This document shows, piece after piece, positions 48,014 through 56,476 of a DNA stretch of 62,980 bases. Made by a program: the position numbers and the translations under genes. The stretch comes from a virus. The notes beneath the pieces are model-generated. The model searched no databases. It saw only the letters and a program-made list of their open reading frames with translations, and had not been told where the DNA came from. Location of the stretch: positions 1 to 62,980 of IMG/VR virus record IMGVR_UViG_3300025030_000105; one strand, given 5' to 3'. Positions within the stretch are counted from its first letter, which is position 1; each line of letters opens with the position of its first letter.

Positions 48014-48940
48014 TTAGGAATTTACGGCTGCGTTGAACGCCGACTCGAAGTCGTCTTCGTCAATACCGCCCTTTTGTGCTGCTTGTCGACTGCGTACTCC
48101 CTCCTGGGATTGCAGTTTTTTCTCCTTCGCAGCCTTCTGTGCAGTCTCTTCAGGAGTCGGAGTTGAAGATGGAGGCCCCTTCACACTACCATTCGTTTCC
48201 TTCTTGAAGATGTTGAACAATTCTACAATTTGCGAAGCGCTCCCCTTGTCGAGGACCGCGTTGTATGCTTCTTTCTGAAAATCTGGTAGGGTGTTGACCC
48301 ATTCCTCGACCTTCGGTACAATTTCAAATGCGTCAGCATGCCCCTTAAGGATCTCGGCCTGATGCGTGTTCTGTGCTACAACCTTGGCAGTAGCGATTGC
48401 CGGGGCGAAGTCCTGGCTAACTTGAGCGAATCGTTGCTCGATCGTTTCCTGGAAATGCGCCAACTTCTTGTTGAACGCGTTTTCCGCCTTGGCGAAGGCT
48501 ATGCGCTCAACGGCCTTCAGAGCCGCTGCGGTGTCCGGGAAGTTGGTCTCTACCTCTTTGAGGGCGGCTTGCTCCTCAGGAGTCAGTGCTTCGCGGGCAG
48601 TGGCGTCCGCTTGAAGACGTTCACCTTCCGCTTTTGCATCTGCGTCAGCTTTTACCTTTGCTTCTTGGGCAAGCCTTGTGGCTTCCACCTCTTGCGCGGC
48701 TTTAGCCGGGTCTACTTCCTGCTTGGGAGTAGGCTTTACTTCGGCCTTCGCTTCATCAGAAGTACCTTCTTCAGAAGTACCTTTTTCAGAAGTACCTTCA
48801 TCGGAAGTACCTTCTTCGGTCTTTCCTTCGTCGGGCTCGCCCTTACCAGCATCGCTGGTATCTTCTCCGCCTACGGCGACGTTGAAGGCGAGATCGAACT
48901 CGTCTTCTGTCACTCCGTTATCAATTACTTCATCTTCCAT
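48014..48940 (-). CDS. scaffolding-type protein
   Basis: A 308-residue acidic protein placed before the major capsid gene, as scaffolds usually are. It has a Gly/Thr/Ser/Glu tandem-repeat region (about 41-63), a long helical coiled region (about 80-245) and a basic C-terminal segment. The N-terminal VTEDEFDLAFNVAV and the C-terminal IDEDDFESAFNAAV are near copies of one motif. It probably guides capsid assembly and leaves before maturation. It is preceded by CGGAGGAGTTC and its own promoter. Confidence 0.78.
   Translation of the reverse strand: MEDEVIDNGVTEDEFDLAFNVAVGGEDTSDAGKGEPDEGKTEEGTSDEGTSEKGTSEEGTSDEAKAEVKPTPKQEVDPAKAAQEVEATRLAQEAKVKADADAKAEGERLQADATAREALTPEEQAALKEVETNFPDTAAALKAVERIAFAKAENAFNKKLAHFQETIEQRFAQVSQDFAPAIATAKVVAQNTHQAEILKGHADAFEIVPKVEEWVNTLPDFQKEAYNAVLDKGSASQIVELFNIFKKETNGSVKGPPSSTPTPEETAQKAAKEKKLQSQEGVRSRQAAQKGGIDEDDFESAFNAAVNS
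48751..48815 (-). repeat. 15-bp tandem repeat inside the scaffold gene
   Basis: About four copies of a 15-bp unit (GAAGTACCTTCTTCA type, with small changes) encode the GTSEE/GTSDE pentapeptide run. Copy-number change would alter the length of the flexible N-terminal arm without a frameshift. Confidence 0.8.
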
Positions 48941-48963
48941 GAACTCCTCCGAATTTTATCTGT

Positions 48964-48993
48964 AGTGTAACATCAGTATATACTGGTTGTCAA
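48964..48993 (-). promoter_or_regulatory. late promoter before scaffold, with palindrome
   Basis: On the minus strand TTGACA (48988-48993), an 18-bp spacer and TACACT (48964-48969). The spacer contains the perfect palindrome CAGTATATACTG (48974-48985), an operator candidate. The same TTGACA-N17/18-TACACT plan recurs near 60826 and 62264. Confidence 0.75.
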
Positions 48994-49178
48994 GACAATA
49001 TGTGTATCAGATCTTTACATTCCTTTGCCCTTCCTCTCATCTCTTCACTCTCGCTACTTTCAAGCTTGTCTCGATGGCGCTCGCGCCTGAGCGTAAGGAG
49101 TTCAGCGAGGAGTTGAACTCCCTCAGTACGTCTCAACAGATTGATCCTGTCCTCAATTTCGAGTTCTCGTTCTTTCAT
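48990..49178 (-). CDS. small helical protein
   Basis: A 62-residue, charged, coiled-coil-like protein (ELEIEDRINLLRRTEGVQLL, then MRGRAKECKDLIHIL) behind AGGGGTGA. It lies between the portal-side genes and the scaffold. Similar small helical proteins occur there in related phages; the function is unknown. Confidence 0.65.
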   Translation of the reverse strand: MKERELEIEDRINLLRRTEGVQLLAELLTLRRERHRDKLESSESEEMRGRAKECKDLIHILS

Positions 49179-49181
49179 TTC

Positions 49182-49532
49182 TCACCCCTCATTTGCCCGA
49201 CACGGACTCGGGTTCTCATCAAACCGCACCGCCTTGATAGTCTTCTCTCCTTGCAAAATAGCCTTCATCACTCTATGCCTTCCGTCTAAAATATCTCCAT
49301 CCTCATCGAGAATGATTGGGTACGCCAAATCTGCGTCCAGCGCTGTCTTCATGTGCATTACCAGGTCGCGCAGCGTAAGATTCTCATATCTGGTGTAGAC
49401 ACTCATGTGGTCAAGCGGCACATCCATAACGGGTAGCTTTGCTGAAAGGGCTACCAGTCTGGCAACCGAGTATTCGTTGCGCCCACTGCGGCAAACCTGT
49501 ATCTCGTACGCGGGATGCTCAGGAATTTTCAT
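49182..49532 (-). CDS. ParB/Srx-like domain protein
   Basis: A 116-residue protein. The C-terminal half, AYPIILDEDGDILDGRHRVM, is the core of ParB/sulfiredoxin-like domains (DGRHR binds the nucleotide). In phages such stand-alone domains sit in head gene clusters with unknown function. It follows CCGGAGGTAGACGA and overlaps the previous gene. Confidence 0.8.
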   Translation of the reverse strand: MKIPEHPAYEIQVCRSGRNEYSVARLVALSAKLPVMDVPLDHMSVYTRYENLTLRDLVMHMKTALDADLAYPIILDEDGDILDGRHRVMKAILQGEKTIKAVRFDENPSPCRANEG

Positions 49533-49858
49533 TCGTCTACCTCCGGCAGCTCAACCGTTTGCCCTGCAAGTCTGTGAGTACAGTCACTGAGGAACTGAAT
49601 CTTCCCGTCCATGACGAAGGAGTGGCATATTTGGTCCGATGCACCGGGCAGACGCAAACCTGTCGCAGGGTTGCATTTCGGCCCCATGCGAACTCGTATT
49701 GACGGAGAGAACGTAGGAGCAGCCATCGACCCGTTGAACTGCCATACTGGGCCAGGCCCTGCTCCGGTCCAAACTCCGTGATGTAACTCGCAACCTGGGC
49801 AGTAGAACATGTATTCTTCTCGCCCGTTCAAATCCTCCAGCTTCTTAAGCTTTGCCAC
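49529..49858 (-). CDS. DUF6527-type protein
   Basis: A 109-residue protein starting at GTG 49858 behind GGGGGAGAAGA. It has YMFYCPGCELHHGVW, WQFNGSMAAPTFSPSI, then CHSFVMDGKIQFLSDCTHRL and TVELP, the pattern of a small phage family (DUF6527) with a probable metal site. Its place beside the portal gene, which it overlaps by 14 bp, is common. The function is unknown. Confidence 0.8.
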   Translation of the reverse strand: MAKLKKLEDLNGREEYMFYCPGCELHHGVWTGAGPGPVWQFNGSMAAPTFSPSIRVRMGPKCNPATGLRLPGASDQICHSFVMDGKIQFLSDCTHRLAGQTVELPEVDE

Positions 49859-51953
49859 TCTTCTCCCCCTTGGGCTTCGCCCCTTCCTTCTTCTCGCTGA
49901 CCGTAGTCAGCAGTACCTTCAGGTTCTCCAACTGGTTCTTGTCCTTCGCCGACTTGGCGTTCGCCAGATTCTGCTCGACCCTAGACAGGATCTCCTGAAT
50001 CGTCGCATCTGCCGACGCCTGCAGCATCTGCACGTCCATCTGCTTCTTCGCGGCTGAGGCCGACACATCCTCGGTCTTGGCCTGGGTAAGCCCCTGCTCG
50101 ACCTGCGAAGCTTGCGCTGCAGCCTGTTTCAGTCCCTCCAGGATTTGCTTGGCTTCGTCTTCTGGGAGAACCCTGTCTACAGGGAGATCCCTCGCCTTTA
50201 AGCGATCGATCAGTAATCCATGCGTGTCGAGAATTGCTCTCTCCTCCGGCGTGAGTGTCATAACGAACTGGTCAAGGGCTGCGCCCCTAACCTCCTTCGC
50301 GACGAGCGACAGGTTGCCTTTGGCGACGACTTGGTAGTCGCCCTTCAGTTCTTCGTTTGGATTGAACTCCATATTCCATGCGAGGAGCGAAGTAAGCAAG
50401 GATGTAGTGAACTTGTCGAACGCACGGACGGTGTCTTTCGTCACCATATTGGCAGAGCCGGTCATCATCGACATGTTGCTCGTCGTCCGGAAGGCTTCGC
50501 CGAGCGGCTGGTTCTGCATGGCACCCATAGTGTAGGCCGGCAAGTTGCTGGCAACGTCGAGCTGCTGTCTCTGCATCTCCAGGAGACTGATAAGCTCGGG
50601 GATGTGGGACTGCGTAACGATGTCTCGTACTGCAGGGTACTGAGCCTCTGGGCCATCGCCCTCTCTGGTGATCGTCATGAACGAATGAATCGGGCCGATG
50701 CTCTTGCGCCCCCTCGGGAGAAGACTTTCGTTCACTTCGTAGATTGGGCCGGCGCAGGCCGAGGCGTTGTCCATAAGCATTCTGCTCGTAGCGCAGATCG
50801 ACATCTGAGAGTCGCGAATCTCTTCCGGCAGGCCGACGCCGGTAAGCCCGGAGTCCTCGTCCTCAGTGTAGATAAACGCATGATACTGGTCGGACGGTCG
50901 CTCGCCGAAGGCGGCTTTCTCCGCCTTGATAACTACGTCGTCGATTATCCAGACATCCGCGAGGATGTCCTCGTCAAGCTCATCGTCGCTTACTTCGACT
51001 CCGACGGATTGAAGCGTATGCGCCGAGACGAACATCAGCCCCCGGTATACTTCGTACCTCCGGGCCTGCCTGTTGGCGAGATTTGAGGTCTTGGCAATGT
51101 CGTGCAGATCGGCCTCGTATGCCTTGGCGACGTAGTTGCCTTCCGCATGGTCTTTCAAATACTCCTTGATTATCTTGGCCTCAAAATCAGATCGTTTGGT
51201 GAGGGCACGGAAGTCATGCCGAAGGAAGATAATCCTCTCGAAGAATGCGTCCTGATCGGTCCACGCTCTGGCCGAGAGGTCAGGGTAGGCATCCCAGATG
51301 CGAACGTACTCCGGGTATGGCCGACGAAGAGTTTTCGTTTTCGCAACATACTGGCCCATCTCGTCGGCGGTCCACACTCGCTCGGCCTGTGTTCTGACCA
51401 TAGGGCTGCGGGCGATGCCGAAGCCGTACAGGTAGCCACTGCGAACTACTTTCTTGCAAAGCTGAGGATAGTCAATCCCCGGATCGGCCAACTGGTCGGC
51501 GATCTCGGTCTCCATCTTCTCCTTACGTTTCTCAGCGAAGGTTCGGACTTCCCGCTCGATGGCGTCGCTAGTAATCGGCGCTGCCGATCGCTGCTCCTCT
51601 TGGGCGAGCATGAGTTCCTGCTGCTGAAGGGTATTGATAATGCCTTGTAGGGCAGACTGAGGGATTGAGGGAGATGGAGAGACTGACAGGCCCCAGTTCT
51701 TGTCCTGGGATGGGAACATCATCTCCATCATCTTCGCGACGCCGCCCTTAACCTTGATGCGGGTATCTTCAGGATACACATGCGATCGCTCATCTGGGAT
51801 GCGGGCAAGCACGTCAGGGTCGTATTTCCTTAAATATTGCCGGAGGTTCTTCATCCACTGGACTTCGAGGAGGACCCGGTCCTTGATATGCTGATCGAGG
51901 ACTCCTTTGGCGTGGGTCCCAAGTTTCTTCAGTTCTTCGTAATTTGTGAGCAT
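49845..51953 (-). CDS. portal protein
   Basis: A 702-residue portal (head-tail connector) protein. It matches the podovirus portal plan: helical N-terminus, a region with GGVAKMMEMMFPSQDKNWGL, IYEVNESLLPRGRKSIGPIH in the middle, MTGSANMVTKDT near residue 500, and a long C-terminal coiled coil ending in a Lys-rich tail. Twelve subunits would form the ring through which DNA is packed by the terminase encoded next to it. Confidence 0.9.
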   Translation of the reverse strand: MLTNYEELKKLGTHAKGVLDQHIKDRVLLEVQWMKNLRQYLRKYDPDVLARIPDERSHVYPEDTRIKVKGGVAKMMEMMFPSQDKNWGLSVSPSPSIPQSALQGIINTLQQQELMLAQEEQRSAAPITSDAIEREVRTFAEKRKEKMETEIADQLADPGIDYPQLCKKVVRSGYLYGFGIARSPMVRTQAERVWTADEMGQYVAKTKTLRRPYPEYVRIWDAYPDLSARAWTDQDAFFERIIFLRHDFRALTKRSDFEAKIIKEYLKDHAEGNYVAKAYEADLHDIAKTSNLANRQARRYEVYRGLMFVSAHTLQSVGVEVSDDELDEDILADVWIIDDVVIKAEKAAFGERPSDQYHAFIYTEDEDSGLTGVGLPEEIRDSQMSICATSRMLMDNASACAGPIYEVNESLLPRGRKSIGPIHSFMTITREGDGPEAQYPAVRDIVTQSHIPELISLLEMQRQQLDVASNLPAYTMGAMQNQPLGEAFRTTSNMSMMTGSANMVTKDTVRAFDKFTTSLLTSLLAWNMEFNPNEELKGDYQVVAKGNLSLVAKEVRGAALDQFVMTLTPEERAILDTHGLLIDRLKARDLPVDRVLPEDEAKQILEGLKQAAAQASQVEQGLTQAKTEDVSASAAKKQMDVQMLQASADATIQEILSRVEQNLANAKSAKDKNQLENLKVLLTTVSEKKEGAKPKGEKSGKA

Positions 51954-53423
51954 TTAATATCCTTCGCGTTGGGCCGGAACGTATGGCTTGGATGAGTTAA
52001 AAATTGAGTTATGTTGGTACACGACGTAGTCAGCGGGGTCGTACTTCCGGCTGGACAGGAACATCACACCGTACTGCCCGCCCTCAACGAGATGCGAGCA
52101 AGGGTGGGTCTTATCTGGTTTATCGTCGTAAAGGTCGGCGACGGAGACCTTCAATTTCCGGTATTTGTAGTCTGTCTGCATCGCCCGGATGAAGCTCTTG
52201 CAGGAGGGGTCAATGAGCACAAGCGGTCGGCAATCTGGGTACTCTCCGAAGACATCATCAAGTGCCTTTATCCTCACATCTGGGTCGTTAGTAGGTGCAG
52301 GTTTCGCAAGTATTCCCGCCTCTTTGAACTCTTTGAAACATGTGCCCTCGTCGGAGTCGGCTCGCCGAACGCCGGCAGGGTCGCCGACAACTACTATCTC
52401 GTTCGTTGGGAATGCAGTCTTCCGCATCGGGTTGAACCTGCTCTTTATATACCGCTTAGTCCCCATGTCGAACGCTGGGGTTTCCCGGAGGATATGTATC
52501 CTGCCATCGTGCTGCATCTGCATCCACAAACCTGCAGGGGTAAGGCCAAAGTCTTGCCCGACTATTACCGGAAGGTCTGGATCAATGTAAAGCGGTGTCT
52601 TCGACACATGCCGGTCGTAGCGGAACGAATCCCAGTATACCGGCTTGCCTGCTTGGGAGAGTGCATACCTTGCACGGATGAAGACGTTTATATATGCCTT
52701 ACTCCGGCCCTTGGCTTTGCGATCGTAATACCCTGGAGCGAGGTTATTCTTGTTCTCCGCCTCCGGCGAAAGAGCATCCGGCTGCTTGAATGTGTCACAC
52801 GCAACCAGCGTGTCGGGATCGTCGTCCTCAAGCGGTGCGTGCTCGAATATGCGCCACCAGTAAGACCCAAGCTGCGGCGGGTTCGTATCCGCGATCATAA
52901 GCCAGTAGTCGGATCCACCCATTTTCTGCGAAGGATATCGTTCGAGACGACCTTGCAGACCTTCTACGATTTCCTGAACAATTTCACGACATTCGTTAAG
53001 CCAGCACCCGGTTAATTCAAGCGAAAGGACCTTCGCGACATCAGCCGGCTTATCCAATGCACGGAACAAAATCTCGGCTCTAACATCCCCGTAATGGATG
53101 AAATACGTCGCAGCAGTCTCCCGCCAGTAGCCTATCCCCTCTCCAGGTTTGCCGCTGTCTGGGAACCAGTCGAACCAAGTCTTGAGCGTGGTATCTTGCA
53201 ATTCGCCTTTGGTATTCCTGACTACGACCCATCGCGAACGCCTAAGTCCGTCCGTTCCAACCCTCTGCTCCTTGCATCTTCTGAATATCTCGACACAGCA
53301 CGCAACTGACTTGCCGCCGCCGATCGGGCCGAGGATCGCCCTGAAATCAGCGTTCGAGCGATGAAACGCGGCCAGCGTTGGCGCTGATTCGCGGACATCA
53401 TATATGAGGTCGAAGATGTTCAT
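51954..53423 (-). CDS. terminase large subunit
   Basis: A 489-residue DNA-packaging motor. The ATPase domain has Walker A GPIGGGKS (about residue 33) and Walker B-like LELTGCWLNECREI (about 135). The nuclease domain has VIVGQDFG (about 288) and EIVVVGDPAG (about 345), the metal-binding acids of RNase H-like terminases. The start at 53423 overlaps the previous stop as TGATG. A TTG at 53444 is possible but lacks a ribosome site. Confidence 0.93.
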   Translation of the reverse strand: MNIFDLIYDVRESAPTLAAFHRSNADFRAILGPIGGGKSVACCVEIFRRCKEQRVGTDGLRRSRWVVVRNTKGELQDTTLKTWFDWFPDSGKPGEGIGYWRETAATYFIHYGDVRAEILFRALDKPADVAKVLSLELTGCWLNECREIVQEIVEGLQGRLERYPSQKMGGSDYWLMIADTNPPQLGSYWWRIFEHAPLEDDDPDTLVACDTFKQPDALSPEAENKNNLAPGYYDRKAKGRSKAYINVFIRARYALSQAGKPVYWDSFRYDRHVSKTPLYIDPDLPVIVGQDFGLTPAGLWMQMQHDGRIHILRETPAFDMGTKRYIKSRFNPMRKTAFPTNEIVVVGDPAGVRRADSDEGTCFKEFKEAGILAKPAPTNDPDVRIKALDDVFGEYPDCRPLVLIDPSCKSFIRAMQTDYKYRKLKVSVADLYDDKPDKTHPCSHLVEGGQYGVMFLSSRKYDPADYVVYQHNSIFNSSKPYVPAQREGY

Positions 53424-54388
53424 CAAGTATAAAAAGGATACCAAGTAACGTTGAACTTACTAACTCCCTTCTTTGCAACATGTATATCTATTATACAGAA
53501 TCCTACGTGCGCCGCTAGTCTTTTCCCACGCATCCACGAAGTCTGGCTCTGCAGGCAGCCGGCTGAGACGCAGTAAACGTTCCTTTCGAAGATGTTGACA
53601 TACTTGTGAACGTGTCCTGTTATCAGGACGTTCGGCTTCTCGCCGCCGGTAAATGACTCTAATATCTTTTGAAGTCGGTAACTTAAGGCATAACTCGAAG
53701 AATCTTCACCGTGCCACAACTTCAGTACCGCTCTCCCATCAAGAGAGATATCTCCCTCGTCGTGGCCGAGGAAATGGAAATTTTCTAAGGACGCCTCAAT
53801 GTCCTTGACAATGAGCGCTCCATTCGATTTTAGGAACCATCGGTCGTGATTCCCATCAATCGCATAAATATCTGTATCAGCCCACTGAGCGAAGCAGTCA
53901 ATCGCTTCGTGCTTCTGGGCGTCGTAGCCAAGAAAGTCAAGTTCGTAAATCTGCCCTGGTCGGTGACTCATGCCTTCGGTCACATCACCTGAATGCGTAA
54001 TGAAGTCAACCTGCTCTTTCTTAAACTCGTCGAAGGCTTGCATTAGCCTGGCCCTAGAGGAGCACATGTGGCCGATGTGTGTATCGGTGATACAGCCAAT
54101 CCTGATGTGCGTCCCAGAGAAGGAGACGATCGGCACCTTGCCGGCACCTGGGACAAGCCTGCCACCTTTGGCGATAGCTTGTAATTCGGTATCTGAGAAC
54201 CTCGTCGCGATTTCTTCCAGCCAGTGCGACTTCTCAGGGATGGTTATCCCTTTCTCCTGCTTCACCATCCTTGTATATCGGTTGAAAGTCTCGTCGGATA
54301 TTCCTAAGTCTTTCTTGGCCTTATCTGGCCCATGCTCTGTCGCGTATGCGACTACTTGCGTTGCTCTACCTATCGCTTTTTGGCCCAT
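53423..54388 (-). CDS. calcineurin-like phosphoesterase with N-terminal HTH
   Basis: A 321-residue enzyme of the metallophosphoesterase superfamily: CITDTHIGH, THSGDVTEG, AIDGNHDRW, LWHGEDSSSYALSY and ITGHVHKY. The first 70 residues contain a helix-turn-helix-like segment (EHGPDKAKKDLGISDETFNR). Such genes often lie beside terminase genes in N4-capsid-type phages; a nuclease or phosphodiesterase role is likely, perhaps linked to packaging. It is preceded by GAGGAGTGACAG. Confidence 0.88.
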   Translation of the reverse strand: MGQKAIGRATQVVAYATEHGPDKAKKDLGISDETFNRYTRMVKQEKGITIPEKSHWLEEIATRFSDTELQAIAKGGRLVPGAGKVPIVSFSGTHIRIGCITDTHIGHMCSSRARLMQAFDEFKKEQVDFITHSGDVTEGMSHRPGQIYELDFLGYDAQKHEAIDCFAQWADTDIYAIDGNHDRWFLKSNGALIVKDIEASLENFHFLGHDEGDISLDGRAVLKLWHGEDSSSYALSYRLQKILESFTGGEKPNVLITGHVHKYVNIFERNVYCVSAGCLQSQTSWMRGKRLAAHVGFCIIDIHVAKKGVSKFNVTWYPFYT

Positions 54389-54391
54389 CTG

Positions 54392-55339
54392 TCACTCCTC
54401 TTGGAAGAACACTCTGGCGAACTGCTGCAACTCCTTACTACCGGTGAAAGTCCGGGTGTGCCCCGCACCAGGAAATGTAACAAAGTGTTTCTCTGACGAC
54501 CTTGATTTCTCAATCAGTCCCCGAGCTTGCTCGACTGAGGTGATGTCATCGTCTTCTCCAGCAAAAACGAAGACGGGACAGATAATATTGCTGAGGTCGA
54601 CAATGGCACCATCAACGCTCCATGTTCCGGCATACAGTCCGTTACCGCAGAAATGGTTCTCAAGAGCGTCCAAGAACCACACGCCGGCCAAGTCGTTGGG
54701 GCTGTCATACCATCCATTTTGTTTCTCCCATTTGTCAATGTCCTTGCTCCGCCCGTTCACTACGTGCGAGAGAAGGTCGAGATAGCGTCCAAAGAATATC
54801 TGCTCGGGGGCGCCCATGGCGAAGGCCATCCACTGCGCCATCCCTGGCTGAATGCCGTTGTTCAGGCCAACAAAGAGTCGGTGGGCTGGCAACGAGATGG
54901 TCTTGCAATACTCCTCGATCCGGTTCTTGCTGCCTGAGTGGGTGTTGATCGGTGCGGCGAAAACGGCGAGGCGATTCACCTGGCTCGGGTGCAGGGCAGT
55001 GAACATGGCCGAGAGCCACCCGCCTTGGCAGCACCCTATAAGGTCGACAGTCTCAGCTCCAGTCTCGCCGTAAATCATGTCGCAGCACTCGCCCAATATG
55101 TGTACCAGCCCTGAGATGCTGAGGTTCTTCGTCTCCTGAGTAGCTGACTTCAGCTCATAAGCATAGGTAGGCCGCCCTGCAGCTGCACACTTGTCGATAA
55201 GGTTTTGAGTAACGGTGCCGTCCCTGCCGGCAAAAGGGGGAACGACGAAGCATGGAGTACCTTCCCCTTCATTGAACCTGTTTAAGGAGAAGTAAGAGTC
55301 CTCGAATACCTTGGTATTGCCCCGATATTCTTGTCTCAT
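54392..55339 (-). CDS. PhaC-like alpha/beta hydrolase
   Basis: A 315-residue alpha/beta-hydrolase. The nucleophile elbow is LIGCCQGGW with Cys104, the GxCxGG form typical of poly(3-hydroxyalkanoate) synthases rather than the GxSxG of lipases. Catalytic Asp candidate is Asp264 (AGEDDDIT) and His is His294 (PGAGHTRTF). VPPFAGRDGTVTQNLIDKC near residue 33 and VNRLAVFAAPINTHSG near 125 also match the PhaC plan. It is shorter than full PhaC. The role in a phage is unknown; storage-polymer metabolism, lipid or acyl transfer are options. The start overlaps the endolysin stop as ATGA. Confidence 0.75.
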   Translation of the reverse strand: MRQEYRGNTKVFEDSYFSLNRFNEGEGTPCFVVPPFAGRDGTVTQNLIDKCAAAGRPTYAYELKSATQETKNLSISGLVHILGECCDMIYGETGAETVDLIGCCQGGWLSAMFTALHPSQVNRLAVFAAPINTHSGSKNRIEEYCKTISLPAHRLFVGLNNGIQPGMAQWMAFAMGAPEQIFFGRYLDLLSHVVNGRSKDIDKWEKQNGWYDSPNDLAGVWFLDALENHFCGNGLYAGTWSVDGAIVDLSNIICPVFVFAGEDDDITSVEQARGLIEKSRSSEKHFVTFPGAGHTRTFTGSKELQQFARVFFQEE

Positions 55340-55689
55340 AGCGGAGCCATTCGGTACCTGGGTCCAGTTCTTGTGTCTACGTGGACGAATGTTTTGTAGC
55401 GGATAAGCCCTAGTTGTTTAGGGTACCGACCCTCGACAAACTCGTATATCCTGCTCGGCTGCACGCCAGAAATGTGGATATCGGCTGCGCGGCCCTTGAG
55501 ATGGTACGAATGGGGTTTGCCTCCGACAGCCGCGTTGTGATGCTCACATCGACAAGCTGAGTTGACTATTACTGGAAGATTGAAATACTCCCGGATCGCC
55601 GTCAGAACATCGACAAGCTGTGCATCGACGGTATCGAACCCGCACCCGCACTGACAGGCAAACTCACTTCGCTTGAAGTACTCGTTCAT
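55336..55689 (-). CDS. peptidase M15-type endolysin
   Basis: A 117-residue peptidoglycan peptidase of the M15A/VanY-like family. HSYHLKGRAADI supplies the zinc-binding His and Asp, and FVHVDTR supplies the second His. SACRCEHHNAAVGG is also typical. It would cut D-Ala cross-links at lysis. It is preceded by AGGAGGAAGCGG and ends in an ATGA overlap. Confidence 0.9.
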   Translation of the reverse strand: MNEYFKRSEFACQCGCGFDTVDAQLVDVLTAIREYFNLPVIVNSACRCEHHNAAVGGKPHSYHLKGRAADIHISGVQPSRIYEFVEGRYPKQLGLIRYKTFVHVDTRTGPRYRMAPL

Positions 55690-55843
55690 CCGCTTCCTCC
55701 TGCGCGATTTTAAGGCATCGCCGGTACGCCTTGGCCTCCGCCGCAGTATCTACTCCGGCAGGGATGATTACTCCTGCCGCGTCGCGGATCGGCACGCGCA
55801 CAGCGCAATCAAGTAATTTCTGAATCTGTTCAATGGCGCTCAT
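55664..55843 (-). CDS. small helical protein between lysis genes
   Basis: A 59-residue protein with GGAG six bases upstream. It overlaps the membrane protein before it by 14 bp and the endolysin after it by 26 bp. It has a helical N-terminus and a charged tail. No family is recognised; its position suggests a lysis-cassette accessory. Confidence 0.6.
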   Translation of the reverse strand: MSAIEQIQKLLDCAVRVPIRDAAGVIIPAGVDTAAEAKAYRRCLKIAQEEADERVLQAK

Positions 55844-56090
55844 TCTTCATCTCCAGTAGGATGTTTTCAAGCCTGGTAAGACTGCCTTTGATCTCTCGAA
55901 ACTGCTCATTCCCCATAGTAAACTGCAGGTCGGTACGTTCCTTAATTTCCTGCCGACGCTCGCCACAGCGTTCGTTGGTAACGAACTTGCCGCTTTTCAG
56001 GTCCTCGACATCTCGTTGGACCTTGCCGATCCACATGGCTCCCGCGAGGAGTGCGGTAATTATGGCCCACCAGTCTTTTACCCAGTCCAT
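55830..56090 (-). CDS. membrane-anchored coiled-coil protein, holin-like
   Basis: An 86-residue protein. A single membrane span (WWAIITALLAGAMWIG, residues 7-22) is followed by a charged coiled coil. This layout resembles XhlA-type holin accessory proteins. The ATG at 56090 is favoured because GGAG is seven bases away; a GTG three bases upstream overlaps the previous stop too. It lies in the lysis cassette. Confidence 0.65.
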   Translation of the reverse strand: MDWVKDWWAIITALLAGAMWIGKVQRDVEDLKSGKFVTNERCGERRQEIKERTDLQFTMGNEQFREIKGSLTRLENILLEMKNERH

Positions 56091-56476
56091 CACTTGTCTC
56101 CAGGTTCCTGAAACGTTTTCGGGGAGTTCTTGCCGACCCAGAAGTGCGGAGCGCCAAAGTCTCGAACGGCTTCGTAGTAATGAAGCGCTAGTCTACGCCT
56201 GATCGCTCTAGTTAGCCAGTTTGCTGACTCCGCTTCAACGATTCTAAGCATGTTGTTAAGGAACACTCGGTCGGCTTCTTCCCGGCTTGCTTCGGCTGCT
56301 TCGCCAGCCCAGTACATCCAGTCGTGAACATTGCACGCTTCCGCTATACTTACTCCGAAGAGTTTTTCCGGAACAAGATCCCCTTTCCACCCAGGTGTTC
56401 CGCACCCATTTACGATCTTCACTAGGATGGCTGCCGGCGTTATCCAGTATTCCTCAGGGGCATATAACTTGAGCAT
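56090..56476 (-). CDS. phospholipase A2-like protein
   Basis: A 128-residue protein with NGCGTPGW followed by ACNVHDWMYWAGE, the calcium-loop and His-Asp pair expected in phospholipase A2-like folds. The later helices hold a conserved Arg-rich segment. In a lysis cassette it could damage membranes during release or entry. It is preceded by GGAGAGGTAA. The fold assignment rests on the short motifs. Confidence 0.65.
   Translation of the reverse strand: MLKLYAPEEYWITPAAILVKIVNGCGTPGWKGDLVPEKLFGVSIAEACNVHDWMYWAGEAAEASREEADRVFLNNMLRIVEAESANWLTRAIRRRLALHYYEAVRDFGAPHFWVGKNSPKTFQEPGDK

Noticed and set aside
47039-48166. 375-codon plus-strand ORF
   Set aside because: It is antisense to the major capsid gene and spans its hairpin and part of the scaffold gene; there is no supporting motif.
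50220-53015. Plus-strand ORFs of 288 and 334 codons
   Set aside because: They are antisense to portal and large terminase, whose motifs are unambiguous.
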